64,000 nucleotides of DNA from Bordetella genomosp. 7 (GTDB lineage: Bacteria; Pseudomonadota; Gammaproteobacteria; Burkholderiales; Burkholderiaceae_B). Below are positions 25,640-34,428 of this stretch, one piece after another. Made by a program: the position numbers and the translations under genes. The notes under the pieces are model-generated. The model searched no databases. It was not told the origin of the DNA and worked only from the letters and a program-made list of their open reading frames with translations. Within the stretch, counting starts at the first letter, position 1; every line of letters begins with the position of its first letter. The stretch covers positions 124,001 through 188,000 of the forward strand of contig NZ_NEVK01000004.1 of the NCBI RefSeq assembly GCF_002261265.1, given 5' to 3'.

Positions 25640-28600
25640 CTAGCCTTCCAGCTGGGGTACAGGAGACACGTTGGCCTCGTGCGCATGACGGACTTGGCTG
25701 CGTGCGGCAGGGGCAGCCTGTCCATCTAATTCGATGCCGACCAGCTCGTGCGCGCCGGCCGGCTTGCCGGTGTGGCCGTTGGCCCGGAGGGCCTGGGCGT
25801 CGGCAGCGGCGGGGGCCTCGTGGCGCTCCAGAGCCTGGCCGTATACGCGCACAGCGTCCGCGCCGGCACTGCGCCAACTGCGGTTGTCGATCACCCATTG
25901 GCGACCCTTTCGTCCATGCTCCCGCCGCAGGTCTGGGTTGTTGACATAGGTACGTATTTTTTCCGCCAGATCTTCGATGCTGCCCTTCTGGAAGATCAGG
26001 CCGGTGGAGCCGTCATGAATGATATTGGCAAGCGCGCGCACGCTAGAGGCGATGACGGCCTTTTCTTGCGCGAGCGCCTCGAAAGGCTTCATGGGTGACA
26101 CTGTTTCGCACACTTCCCAGGGTTTGCGCGCGTAGACGATGACGTCCAGGATCGAGTAATAGCGGGCGATGTCTTCATGAGGCACCCGGCCGGTCAGGAT
26201 GACGCTGTCGCCGAGTTCCTTGGCAAGTTCCTCATGATTGCCATTGCCATCGCCAACCAGCAAGACCTTGAAGTCGAGCCCTTGCTGCAGCAGGATCCGG
26301 GACGCGGAAAGCAGATCGTCGAGGCCTTCGTAGTCGACAAATGAACCGATGTATCCGATGACCGGTGTACCAGGTGAAATGCCGATGGCCGATGCCAGGG
26401 CCTGGTCGCGTTCGCAGGGCACGAACTTCTCGGGGTCTACGCAGTTCGGAATCAGGGTGATATGGCCGTCGGGCACTCCGCGTCCCGTCAGCTCGGTCAT
26501 CATGTCGTCGGTCAGGGTGATCAACGCCTGCGCCTTGGAGAAAGTGAAGTTCTCCAGTTCCCGGATGCGCTCGATCAGGTCGGTCTTTTCGCCGGAGGTG
26601 TCGCGCGACTGGTGTACCAGTTCCCAAAGCCCCGATACCTCGTAGACGAAAGGCAGGCCGGCCCGCGTGGCGGCCAGCATGGCGGGCAGCGCCGTCAAGT
26701 AGGTGGATCGGCCATGGACGAGGGTGGGGCGCTCCTGCACGAGCACCTGGTAGAACTCGTCCGCCATTGACAGCATGTATGCCAGTTCGCTGGCCCGCAT
26801 GCGGTCTTCACCATTGAAAATTCGTCGGTAATTCACGCCCTGGATAACATCGACGGCCGGAAACGTAAGCAGGCGGTTCGCCGATTTGATGTCCTTGGGA
26901 AACCCGGGGCGCGTATACGGCCGGATGTCCCAATCGCTTTGCGTGATCCCGGTGATGAGCCCATGTGCCCGCGTCGCATAGCCGCCGGACAGGTGCGGCA
27001 GACTGCTGTGCAGAAAGTACACGGAGCGTCGTTTCGATGTCGGCAGGATCGGGTTCTGCTTGCCCTGGTGGCGCGCAGCGTCGAAGAGTTCGCGGAATAT
27101 CGCGAGTTCAGTCGACAGCGGACGGTGGCGCGCGCGCAGGGCGGACGGATTGAGCGCCTGCAGGAAGGAGCCGTCCGAGGCCAGCTTGGCGCGCATCGTC
27201 TGGCGCCGTATCTGGCCGATGTCGGCAGCGAATTCCTTGACGGTGGTGTTCCAGGTGCGATTGTCCAGCACCCAGCGGCGGGCGTTTTCTCCGAGGGTAC
27301 GGCGCGCCTGCTCATCGGTCAGGTACCCTGCCAGTTTGCCAGCCAGGTCGTCCACGTTTCCGCTCTCGAACAGCACACCGTTGACGTCGGGCTGCACGAG
27401 ATCCGTCAGTCCGCCCACGTCGGCGGCGATCAGGGGCTTGCCCGCAAGCATGGCTTCGATCGGCTTGATGGGCGAAATCAGTTCGGTTACGGGCTGGGAA
27501 CGGCGGGGGAAGGCGCAGACGTCGATGGCTGTATAGATCCTGGGCACGTCAACATACGGAAGCCGGCCCGGCGTGACGAGCCAATCGGCGATGCCATGGG
27601 CTTCGGCGCTTCGGCGCAGTTCGGCGATGGCGGGGTCCGCATCGCTGGCCATTGTGTTGCTGCCCCCTACGAGCAGCAGCCGGAACTCATGGCCCAGGGA
27701 TTTCAGCCGCGCGCAGGCCACGACGAGATCTTCCAGTCCTTCGTAGGAGGCAAAGGTGCCCACATAGCCGATGACCAGCCGATCGACGGGGATGCCCAGG
27801 CGCAGTTTCATCGACGGGTCCACACCGCCGGAAGCGAAGGTCTCGGGGTTGCCGGCGCTGAGCAGCAGGCCGACATTCTCTTCGGCCACGCCGCGGTTCA
27901 CCAGTTCATGCTTCAGGCGCTCGGACAGCGCGTAGACGCGGTCGGCCGATTTCGCGAGCGTGGATTCGATTTCCCGGTCCAGCGCGTAATCGAAGGTTTG
28001 CGCATGGGCGGGGTCCTTGGAGGCCTTGGTGATCTCCCAGAAACCGCGGATATCGTAGAAGTAGGTCAGGCCGAGCGCTTTGGCCGCACGATAGGCGGGC
28101 AGGGCGGTGACATAATTGGACGCGGCAACCACGGTGGATGGCGCCAGCTCGAGCAGCTTGTCGATAATGGCATCCGTGGCGCGCTGCAGGTATTCGGCCG
28201 TCTGCAGCCCGGCCCTGTACTTGGCGCTCTTGCGCAGCGGCTTGGGAATCTGGTGATAGTGCACTCCGTCGATCTGCACGGCCTTGTCCGGCGCAGGGAT
28301 GTTGCCGTGCGACACCATGTCCCTGGGGTAACCCGGACGCGTCACAACGTGCACGTCGAAGCCTTCGCGCGTCAGCGCGCGGGCAATCTCGTGGGTGCGC
28401 ACGGCATAGCCGCCCGTAGACAGAGGAAGCGCGTTATGGGCAAAGTAGACTACGCGGTTCGGCACCGGCGAGACGGATGCCAGGCTTTGCTCTACCACGG
28501 GTACATCGTTGAACAGACCCAGCACATTGACCGGATGACGCTGGATATTGCGATAGAACGGCGTGCGGCGTACCGCCGCGTCGCCTTCGTAGCGTGCATA

Positions 28601-29824
28601 CAGGTCCTGCGCCACGCGGTACGCGGCGGAGACCTTATTGGAAAATATGGCGGCCCAGAAACACCCTCGCAACACTGGCTCGTCTTCCGAGATTTCGCGG
28701 GCCAGCCGACTTAGCTGGAACTCTTCTTCGTGCAGGCCCTGCGCCCGGAACACCTTGCCGACCAGCAGATAGTTCACTGCCTGCTGCATGCCGCGCGAGC
28801 GGGATAGCTTGCCAATTAAGTGGTGTACCTGGGCGTTGTCGTGGTTGGCCAGCGCGGCCTGCACCTTGGCCAGCCAATCGGGTTTGAGCTTGATGGGATC
28901 GATCGTGGCCAGGCTGGCCAGGCCGTCTTCCCAGTGCTTGCGGATGCCCAGCTTCTTCGAGGCACGCCGGCGGCGACCGTCGCGCAGGACCGCATAAAGC
29001 GCGAGCGGCAGCTTGAGAAAGCCTTGCCATGACTGGCTGGCCTGCACAAATGCGGCGCCGATGCGGTAGGAGTCTGTCTGGTACACCGAGTTCAGCGTGG
29101 TCTCGAGGCGCCAATTGCGGTCCAGCGCCGCATCCAGTGCCTTTTGCAGCTTGCTTTCCTGTGAGACGGCGCGCGAGGCGGCTGCCTCGACCAGCTGCAC
29201 TTCCGATGTAGCGGAGACCTGCGATTTTGCCCGTTGCCAGCTGCGCAGGGCCACGGTGATCTTTTGCTGGCGTTCGTCGAAGGCGGCGGCGGAAACCGCC
29301 GCGACACGATGCCAATCGATTTCACCGAGCTTGCCCTCGACGCCGCCGCCGATGCACAGCAACTCGCCTTCTTTATAGTCGAGGAAATGCAGAGCCTGCA
29401 GCGCAGCGAGGGACGCGCAGACAGGATAGGGTGAAATCGCAGGCAACCTGAGGAGCAGGAACGCGCTTTTTCGCACGCGTTCTGCCACCCGCATGATCTG
29501 TTGCGCGGCGACCTCGCTGTTGGGGTCGCTGCGCGTGATCACGACGGCGTCAAACTCGTGCAGAGGCTTGTCCGACTGGTCCAGGCTTTTGGTAGTGGTG
29601 AACTTGAGGGTTGCAGAGGTTCGGCTGAAGGCCTTGGCCAGCGGATGCGACTTCATCCCGACGAACAGAACGCGGGAGCCATCCAGTGCGGTTGCCACAC
29701 TGCGGTCGAACTCGGCCAACGCGCCGATGTGGGACAGTGCTAACAGCGCGTGGCAGTCCGATCTGCTTATATCCAGCAGGCCTGGATTTTCAATCGGCAT
29801 ATCATGCGAGGTAGTTCCGCTCAC
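25640..29824 (-). CDS. Giant bifunctional glycosyltransferase with two GT4 domains
   Basis: 1394 aa from a GTG at 29824 with GGAG five nt upstream; ATG 29800 is the alternative. The first 140 residues contain a Rossmann-like strand (SRVLFVGMKSHPLAKAF). An alpha-helical linker follows to about 450. GT4 domain 1 (about 455-840) opens with YFAHNALPLSTGGYAVRTHEI and carries GYVGTFASYEGLEDLV and SPIKPIEAMLAGKPL. GT4 domain 2 (about 935-1320) opens with YFLHSSLPHLSGGYATRAHGL and carries GYIGSFVDYEGLDDLL and SPMKPFEALAQEKAV. A tail rich in Ala and His ends the protein. Two retaining transferases in one chain could polymerise a two-sugar capsule repeat. One donor may be UDP-ManNAcA from wecBC. Confidence 0.85.
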   Translation of the reverse strand: MSGTTSHDMPIENPGLLDISRSDCHALLALSHIGALAEFDRSVATALDGSRVLFVGMKSHPLAKAFSRTSATLKFTTTKSLDQSDKPLHEFDAVVITRSDPNSEVAAQQIMRVAERVRKSAFLLLRLPAISPYPVCASLAALQALHFLDYKEGELLCIGGGVEGKLGEIDWHRVAAVSAAAFDERQQKITVALRSWQRAKSQVSATSEVQLVEAAASRAVSQESKLQKALDAALDRNWRLETTLNSVYQTDSYRIGAAFVQASQSWQGFLKLPLALYAVLRDGRRRRASKKLGIRKHWEDGLASLATIDPIKLKPDWLAKVQAALANHDNAQVHHLIGKLSRSRGMQQAVNYLLVGKVFRAQGLHEEEFQLSRLAREISEDEPVLRGCFWAAIFSNKVSAAYRVAQDLYARYEGDAAVRRTPFYRNIQRHPVNVLGLFNDVPVVEQSLASVSPVPNRVVYFAHNALPLSTGGYAVRTHEIARALTREGFDVHVVTRPGYPRDMVSHGNIPAPDKAVQIDGVHYHQIPKPLRKSAKYRAGLQTAEYLQRATDAIIDKLLELAPSTVVAASNYVTALPAYRAAKALGLTYFYDIRGFWEITKASKDPAHAQTFDYALDREIESTLAKSADRVYALSERLKHELVNRGVAEENVGLLLSAGNPETFASGGVDPSMKLRLGIPVDRLVIGYVGTFASYEGLEDLVVACARLKSLGHEFRLLLVGGSNTMASDADPAIAELRRSAEAHGIADWLVTPGRLPYVDVPRIYTAIDVCAFPRRSQPVTELISPIKPIEAMLAGKPLIAADVGGLTDLVQPDVNGVLFESGNVDDLAGKLAGYLTDEQARRTLGENARRWVLDNRTWNTTVKEFAADIGQIRRQTMRAKLASDGSFLQALNPSALRARHRPLSTELAIFRELFDAARHQGKQNPILPTSKRRSVYFLHSSLPHLSGGYATRAHGLITGITQSDWDIRPYTRPGFPKDIKSANRLLTFPAVDVIQGVNYRRIFNGEDRMRASELAYMLSMADEFYQVLVQERPTLVHGRSTYLTALPAMLAATRAGLPFVYEVSGLWELVHQSRDTSGEKTDLIERIRELENFTFSKAQALITLTDDMMTELTGRGVPDGHITLIPNCVDPEKFVPCERDQALASAIGISPGTPVIGYIGSFVDYEGLDDLLSASRILLQQGLDFKVLLVGDGNGNHEELAKELGDSVILTGRVPHEDIARYYSILDVIVYARKPWEVCETVSPMKPFEALAQEKAVIASSVRALANIIHDGSTGLIFQKGSIEDLAEKIRTYVNNPDLRREHGRKGRQWVIDNRSWRSAGADAVRVYGQALERHEAPAAADAQALRANGHTGKPAGAHELVGIELDGQAAPAARSQVRHAHEANVSPVPQLEG

Positions 29825-29965
29825 TTCGACTCCGTGTATGTCAACAACCGGTGAAACTGCGCAGCGCGGCCGGTTGGGCACTAAAGGCAAAAACGCTAAA
29901 GCGAGCCGACTGAGCTGATGCAGCTGAAGGCGGCTCGCGAATGTAATGAAAACAACAAATGCGGC

Positions 29966-31231
29966 TTACTTGTGCAGCAGCCCTACGGCGTCGATGACGA
30001 CCTTGTCTTCGTAGCGGGAAAAATCCACTTCCTTGAACGGCGAGTGCTTGACCAGCAATGCCACGACATCGGCGCGCTCTACAGCCGCTTCAGGTGACAC
30101 CAGTTCGCCAGCCAGGTTGGCAGGTTTTTCCTCGATATAGGGCTCGCACAGCAGGATCCTGGCTCGGGTCTTGGCATGCAGCCTCTCGGCAATATGCATG
30201 GCCGGGCTTTCGCGCAGGTCGTCGATATCCGGCTTGAATGCGAGTCCGAGCAGGGCGACGGTGACATCCTCTTCATCTTGGCCAGCCACGACTTTGCTGT
30301 GAATCGCCGCGAGGATCTGCGCGGCTACCCAGTCGGGCTTGCCATCGTTTACTTCACGGGCGGTGCGAGTTATTCGCGCCTGCTCGGGAGTTTTGCTGAC
30401 AATGAACCAGGGGTCTACGGCGATGCAGTGACCGCCAACGCCTGCGCCCGGCTGCAGGATATTGACTCTTGGATGGTGGTTCGCTAGCTGGATCAATTCC
30501 CAGACATTAATGTCAAGCTTGTCGCAAATGAGCGAAAGCTCATTTGCGAACGCGATGTTCACGTCGCGGAATGCGTTTTCCGTCAGCTTCGACATCTCAG
30601 CCGTGCGCGCGTTCGTTTCGAGCAACTGGCCCTGCACGAAAATCTGGTAGACGCTTTTGGCTTTCTGAGCCGAAATATGGTTGATGCCGCCGACGATGCG
30701 GTCGTTCTCGACCAGTTCCCGGACCACTTGGCCAGGCAGCACGCGCTCTGGGCAGTAGGCGACGTAGACGTCGCTTTCGACGCTGCCCTGCAATGGCAAC
30801 TTCAAGTCGGGCCGCAGCTCGGACAACCACTGGACCATTTGTTCCGTCGTGCCGACCGGAGATGTCGATTCCAGAATAATGATGTTGCCCGTGTTCAGCA
30901 CCGGCGCAATCGCTTCGACCGCGGCCCGGATATACGAAACGTCGGGCTCGTGATCATCCTTGAATGGAGTAGGGACGGCGATAAGAAAAGCGTCGGCTGG
31001 CTCCGGCTTGGTGGTCGCGCGCAGATAACCTTCTGATACGACCGATTGAACAATGCGTTCCAGACCGGGTTCGATAATGTGGATACGTCCACGGTTGATG
31101 GTGTCAACGGCGTGCTGATTGATGTCGACGCCGATGACCTTTACCTTGCGGGACGCGATCATCGCGGCTGTTGGCAGGCCAATGTACCCGAGTCCGATGA
31201 CGGACACCGTTTGGGTGGAGTTGTCATTCAT
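29966..31231 (-). CDS. wecC: UDP-N-acetyl-D-mannosamine dehydrogenase
   Basis: 421 aa, matching WecC (about 420). The N-terminal NAD motif is VIGLGYIGLPTAAMIA. Family blocks PTPFKDDHEPDVSYI and ESTSPVGTTE follow, then YCPERVLPGQ. The catalytic Cys near residue 267 is in GAGVGGHCIAVDPWF, and LLGLAFKPDIDDLRESPA is near 330. It oxidises UDP-ManNAc twice to UDP-ManNAcA. It lies 6 nt after wecB. In the capsule locus it most likely supplies a uronic-acid sugar to the repeat unit. Confidence 0.93.
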   Translation of the reverse strand: MNDNSTQTVSVIGLGYIGLPTAAMIASRKVKVIGVDINQHAVDTINRGRIHIIEPGLERIVQSVVSEGYLRATTKPEPADAFLIAVPTPFKDDHEPDVSYIRAAVEAIAPVLNTGNIIILESTSPVGTTEQMVQWLSELRPDLKLPLQGSVESDVYVAYCPERVLPGQVVRELVENDRIVGGINHISAQKAKSVYQIFVQGQLLETNARTAEMSKLTENAFRDVNIAFANELSLICDKLDINVWELIQLANHHPRVNILQPGAGVGGHCIAVDPWFIVSKTPEQARITRTAREVNDGKPDWVAAQILAAIHSKVVAGQDEEDVTVALLGLAFKPDIDDLRESPAMHIAERLHAKTRARILLCEPYIEEKPANLAGELVSPEAAVERADVVALLVKHSPFKEVDFSRYEDKVVIDAVGLLHK

Positions 31232-31237
31232 TTGTGT

Positions 31238-32377
31238 TCAACCTTGTTTACCAGGGGAGGAGGCGAGGATCGCTTCAACGATGCGTATCGCAGCGCGGCC
31301 GTCCCCATAGGGGTTATGCGCCAGCGCCATGCGTTTGTAACTTTCTGGGTGATCGGCCAGCTCGCTGACGCCGGCGATGATTCGTTCCACGGAGGTGCCA
31401 ACCATCCGAACCGTGCCCGCTTCGACGGCTTCTGGGCGTTCGGTGTTGTCTCGCATGACCAGCACCGGTTTTCCCAGCGAAGGAGCTTCTTCCTGTATGC
31501 CGCCCGAATCGGTAAGGATGAGATAGCTCCGCTGCATCAGGTACACGAATGGCAGATATTCCATCGGCTCGATCAGGTGCACATTGCCCAGCCGGTTGAG
31601 CAGGCGATGCACCGGTTCGCGAACGTTGGGATTCAGGTGGACCGGGTAGACAAAATCCATATCCGGGTATTTTTCGCTCAACGCGCGTATGGCTTCGCAG
31701 ATATTCTGGAAACCATCGCCGAAGTTTTCGCGACGATGCCCGGTAATCAGCACGATGCGGCTGTTCTTCGCAAGAAAAGGGTATTGCGCGTGCAGTTGTT
31801 CCTGCAATGCACGATCCTGGCTGGCCTTTTCCTGCGTGGCGAGCAGGGCATCGATGACTGTATTGCCGGTAACCCTGATCGTGGAGTCGTCCACGCCCTC
31901 GTCGAGCAGATTGCGCCGCGCCTGTTCCGTTGGCGCAAAGTGCACGCTGGCGAGCCGGCCGGTCAGTTGCCGGTTGGCCTCTTCGGGCCAGGGCGAGTAA
32001 ATATTGCGAGTGCGCAGACCCGCCTCGACGTGGCCGACCGGAATACGCGCATAAAAAGCGGCAAGCGAGGCCGCGAGGGTGGTGGTGGTGTCGCCGTGAA
32101 CAAGGACGTAGTCCGGCTGGAAATTCTGCAGGACGTCGCGCATGCCTTCGAGGACGGTGCTGGTGATACCGTACAGGTCTTGTCCCGGGCGCATGACGTT
32201 TAAATCGTAGTCGGCCTTGATGGAAAACAGGTCCAGTACCTGGTCAAGCATTTGCCGATGCTGACCCGTGACGCAAACCCGGGACTGAATGGCCTTTTCT
32301 GCCACCAATGCGTTTACGACCGGCGCCATTTTGATTGCCTCGGGCCGCGTGCCGAATACCGTTAACACCTTCGTCAT
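31238..32377 (-). CDS. wecB: UDP-N-acetylglucosamine 2-epimerase (non-hydrolysing)
   Basis: 379 aa, full length. The signatures are [16 protein letters not shown] at the N-terminus, [56 protein letters not shown] and [20 protein letters not shown]. It interconverts UDP-GlcNAc and UDP-ManNAc in the cytoplasm, giving the substrate for WecC. It is probably the first gene of the long leftward wecB-to-kpsS operon, with a 338-nt AT-rich leader region upstream. Confidence 0.95.
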   Translation of the reverse strand: MTKVLTVFGTRPEAIKMAPVVNALVAEKAIQSRVCVTGQHRQMLDQVLDLFSIKADYDLNVMRPGQDLYGITSTVLEGMRDVLQNFQPDYVLVHGDTTTTLAASLAAFYARIPVGHVEAGLRTRNIYSPWPEEANRQLTGRLASVHFAPTEQARRNLLDEGVDDSTIRVTGNTVIDALLATQEKASQDRALQEQLHAQYPFLAKNSRIVLITGHRRENFGDGFQNICEAIRALSEKYPDMDFVYPVHLNPNVREPVHRLLNRLGNVHLIEPMEYLPFVYLMQRSYLILTDSGGIQEEAPSLGKPVLVMRDNTERPEAVEAGTVRMVGTSVERIIAGVSELADHPESYKRMALAHNPYGDGRAAIRIVEAILASSPGKQG

Positions 32378-32715
32378 GCTTTCTCACTGTAGGGGTTTAT
32401 TTTTAATTACCCGCAGAACGTCGTAGCGCGCGCAGATAATAAAAAGCTTCGACCGCCATAATTGGCCAACTGCGTTTCAGCAGCGTGACTGGCGAAAAAA
32501 GAAAAGGGCATAATGTGCCCATTCTGTTACGTAAAATATGTAAAAACTAAGCACTACATGTAGCTAAAAGCGTCCTCTGGGGCGTACTTGTTACTGCGTT
32601 GCGCGGGGTAACGATACGATTTGCAAATTTTCCCAATAAAACAGCGCTACAATAGAAATACAAAAATACATTAAGGGGTGCCGCGCGACTTGGGAAAATG
32701 CACCAAAGAGTGGCG
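32378..32715. other. AT-rich region upstream of wecB
   Basis: 338 bp with no convincing gene, markedly richer in A/T than its surroundings. It probably contains the promoter for the wecB-kpsS operon. I see no JUMPstart/ops element. It does contain a small hairpin followed by a T-rich tract on the minus strand (32494-32520), listed separately. Confidence 0.55.
32494..32520 (-). terminator. Possible attenuator/terminator before wecB
   Basis: On the minus strand GGGCA-CATTA-TGCCC (32520 to 32506) is followed by TTTTCTTTTTT. The stem is only 5 bp but the U-tract is long. It lies about 120 nt before the wecB ATG. It could end transcription from the upstream PKS operon or attenuate the capsule operon. 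Confidence 0.4.
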
Positions 32716-32961
32716 TTATGCGGCCGTAATTCCCGATTTTGGTTCATCGGCCTTTTCCAGGCGCTGCAACGTAAAAAAATACAGATTTGCAACGTAAGAG
32801 GCATCCAGGCGTGCCTTGCTCTGCAGTGACTTGTCTTTCCACTCGTCCCCCTCCCTGGTGGCGTCGAGTGCGCCACCTTCGAGCATGGCCTTTACCAGCT
32901 CCAGGGCGATATCCTTGTTGGATCGGGACGAAGGGATGGTTTGCTTGTTCCGAGCGATCAT
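32716..32961 (-). CDS. Small protein of unknown function in capsule locus
   Basis: 81 aa, strongly charged, ending in KSGITAA. No signal peptide or membrane segment. The ATG at 32961 is preceded by GAGGAG at good spacing, so it is very probably translated. It lies 115 nt after the PLP enzyme gene on the same strand, between the lipid-synthesis genes and wecB. I recognise no family. It could be a small partner of the synthase or a regulator; neither is supported by sequence. Confidence 0.6.
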   Translation of the reverse strand: MIARNKQTIPSSRSNKDIALELVKAMLEGGALDATREGDEWKDKSLQSKARLDASYVANLYFFTLQRLEKADEPKSGITAA

Positions 32962-33076
32962 TGCTTCTCCTCAAAATGATTGGGGTGTAGATTAAAGCAA
33001 TTCGGCTTGGAGAGGATTTACGCTTCGTTTGATATGTGTGGCGGTGTTACGGCGCCATTATGCAAACTACAGTTGG

Positions 33077-34423
33077 TTATATTATTTTGGATAATATTTC
33101 CAGCGTACGTGTCAGCTGGGATTCAGAATGCAGGCAACTGATAAAGAATCGCAGCCGCGCTGTCTGTTCCGGCACGGCAGGGTACAGAATCGGCTGCACA
33201 TTTATCTGGTGTTCGAATAACGCGGCCGACAGGCGCGCGGCTTTCAGCGAGCTGGCCGTAATCGCCGGCACGACTGCAAGCCCGGCGCTGCTTCCCGTAT
33301 CGATGCCCGCTGCTCTGGCGTGCTGCAGGAAGAACCTGCCGCGCGCCTGCAGGGCGGCCACCCGCTCCGGGACTTCCTGCATCCTGCGCAGCGCCGCCAG
33401 CGATGCGGCGGCGACGGCTGGCGGCATCCCTACGCTGTACAGGAAGCCGGGCGCCAGGAATTTCAGGTGCTCGACCAGGGCGGCTTCGCCGGCGATGTAG
33501 CCCCCGCAGCCTGCCAATGTCTTGCTGAGCGTGCCCATCCAGATGTCTACGTCCTTGCCGGCCAGGCCAAAGTGCTCGCGTATGCCGTACCCCCGCTTGC
33601 CCATGACGCCCAGTGAATGGGCTTCGTCCACCATCAGGAACGCCTTGTGGCGGCGCTTGATCTCGACAAAACGTGGCAAATCGGGAAAGTCGCCGTCCAT
33701 GCTGTAGAGACCCTCCAGCACGATCAGCACGCGCTCGAACTGATGGCGCTGCTCGTCGAGTATCGCGTCCAGGGCGGCCCAGTCGTTGTGGGCGAAGGGC
33801 AGGCGGCGTGCCCCGGATAATTGAGCGCCTTGTAATACGCTGTTGTGAATGAATTCGTCGTGTAGGATCAGGTCGCGAGGCCCGAACAGGTAGCCGATGA
33901 CCGACACATTGGTGGCGTGGCCGCTGACAAAAGCGACCGCGTCGTCGACGTCGTATAACTCGGCAAGCGCCTGCTCGAGCTCCCGGTGTATGGGCCTTTC
34001 GCCGGATACCAGGCGGCTGGCGGACACCGAAGTGCCATAACGCTCCATAGCCTCGCGGGCGGCGGCCTGTACGACAGGGTCGCCCGACATGCCCAGATAG
34101 TTGTAGCTGGCGTAATTGACGTAGCTCTTGCCGCCGATGCGGGTGTCGGCGCCGGCGGTACCTTCGTGCAGTTTGAAAAAGGGGCTGCGCACGCCCATGC
34201 GGGCGGCGCCCTCATTCATGATGCGCAGTTGGCGGTAGCCGGGGTGCATATCGAACCGATAGAACTCTTCGGAGATATTTCCCTTGCGTGCGGGTGCCAG
34301 CGGTACGGAACGGGAGCCCTGTTCCTGGCCCGCCTGGCGCAGTTTGCGCTGTAGCGCCTGCTGGATAAGTTTGTCCTTGAGGCTTGCGGATAAACCGGGT
34401 AGACCTTTTTTGGCTTGGCTCAC
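33077..34423 (-). CDS. wcbT: Alpha-oxoamine-synthase-like PLP acyltransferase (RkpG/WcbT-like)
   Basis: 448 aa fold-type I PLP enzyme of the AONS/KBL/SPT family, with an N-terminal extension of about 60 residues. Visible blocks are YVNYASYNYLGMSGDP, GTSVSASRLVSGERPIHRELE, DEFIHNSVLQGA, LMVDEAHSLGVMGKRG and GTLSKTLAGCGGYIAG. The Lys in the last block, near residue 300, should form the PLP aldimine. Such enzymes join an acyl-thioester to an amino acid with loss of CO2. The gene starts 5 nt after the polyketide synthase stop, which itself lacks a thioesterase. I infer that this enzyme takes the acyl chain directly from the synthase ACP and releases it as an aminoketone. RkpG (rhizobia) and WcbT (Burkholderia capsule) are the named relatives. 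Confidence 0.87.
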   Translation of the reverse strand: MSQAKKGLPGLSASLKDKLIQQALQRKLRQAGQEQGSRSVPLAPARKGNISEEFYRFDMHPGYRQLRIMNEGAARMGVRSPFFKLHEGTAGADTRIGGKSYVNYASYNYLGMSGDPVVQAAAREAMERYGTSVSASRLVSGERPIHRELEQALAELYDVDDAVAFVSGHATNVSVIGYLFGPRDLILHDEFIHNSVLQGAQLSGARRLPFAHNDWAALDAILDEQRHQFERVLIVLEGLYSMDGDFPDLPRFVEIKRRHKAFLMVDEAHSLGVMGKRGYGIREHFGLAGKDVDIWMGTLSKTLAGCGGYIAGEAALVEHLKFLAPGFLYSVGMPPAVAAASLAALRRMQEVPERVAALQARGRFFLQHARAAGIDTGSSAGLAVVPAITASSLKAARLSAALFEHQINVQPILYPAVPEQTARLRFFISCLHSESQLTRTLEILSKII

Positions 34424-34428
34424 GATGT

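Noticed and set aside
26939-28714. 591-codon rightward open frame
   Set aside because: Antisense to the first GT4 domain of the double glycosyltransferase; composition looks like a reverse translation shadow.
32378-32715. JUMPstart/ops element for RfaH upstream of the capsule operon
   Set aside because: The GGCGGTAGC core is not present in this region or upstream of the synthase.
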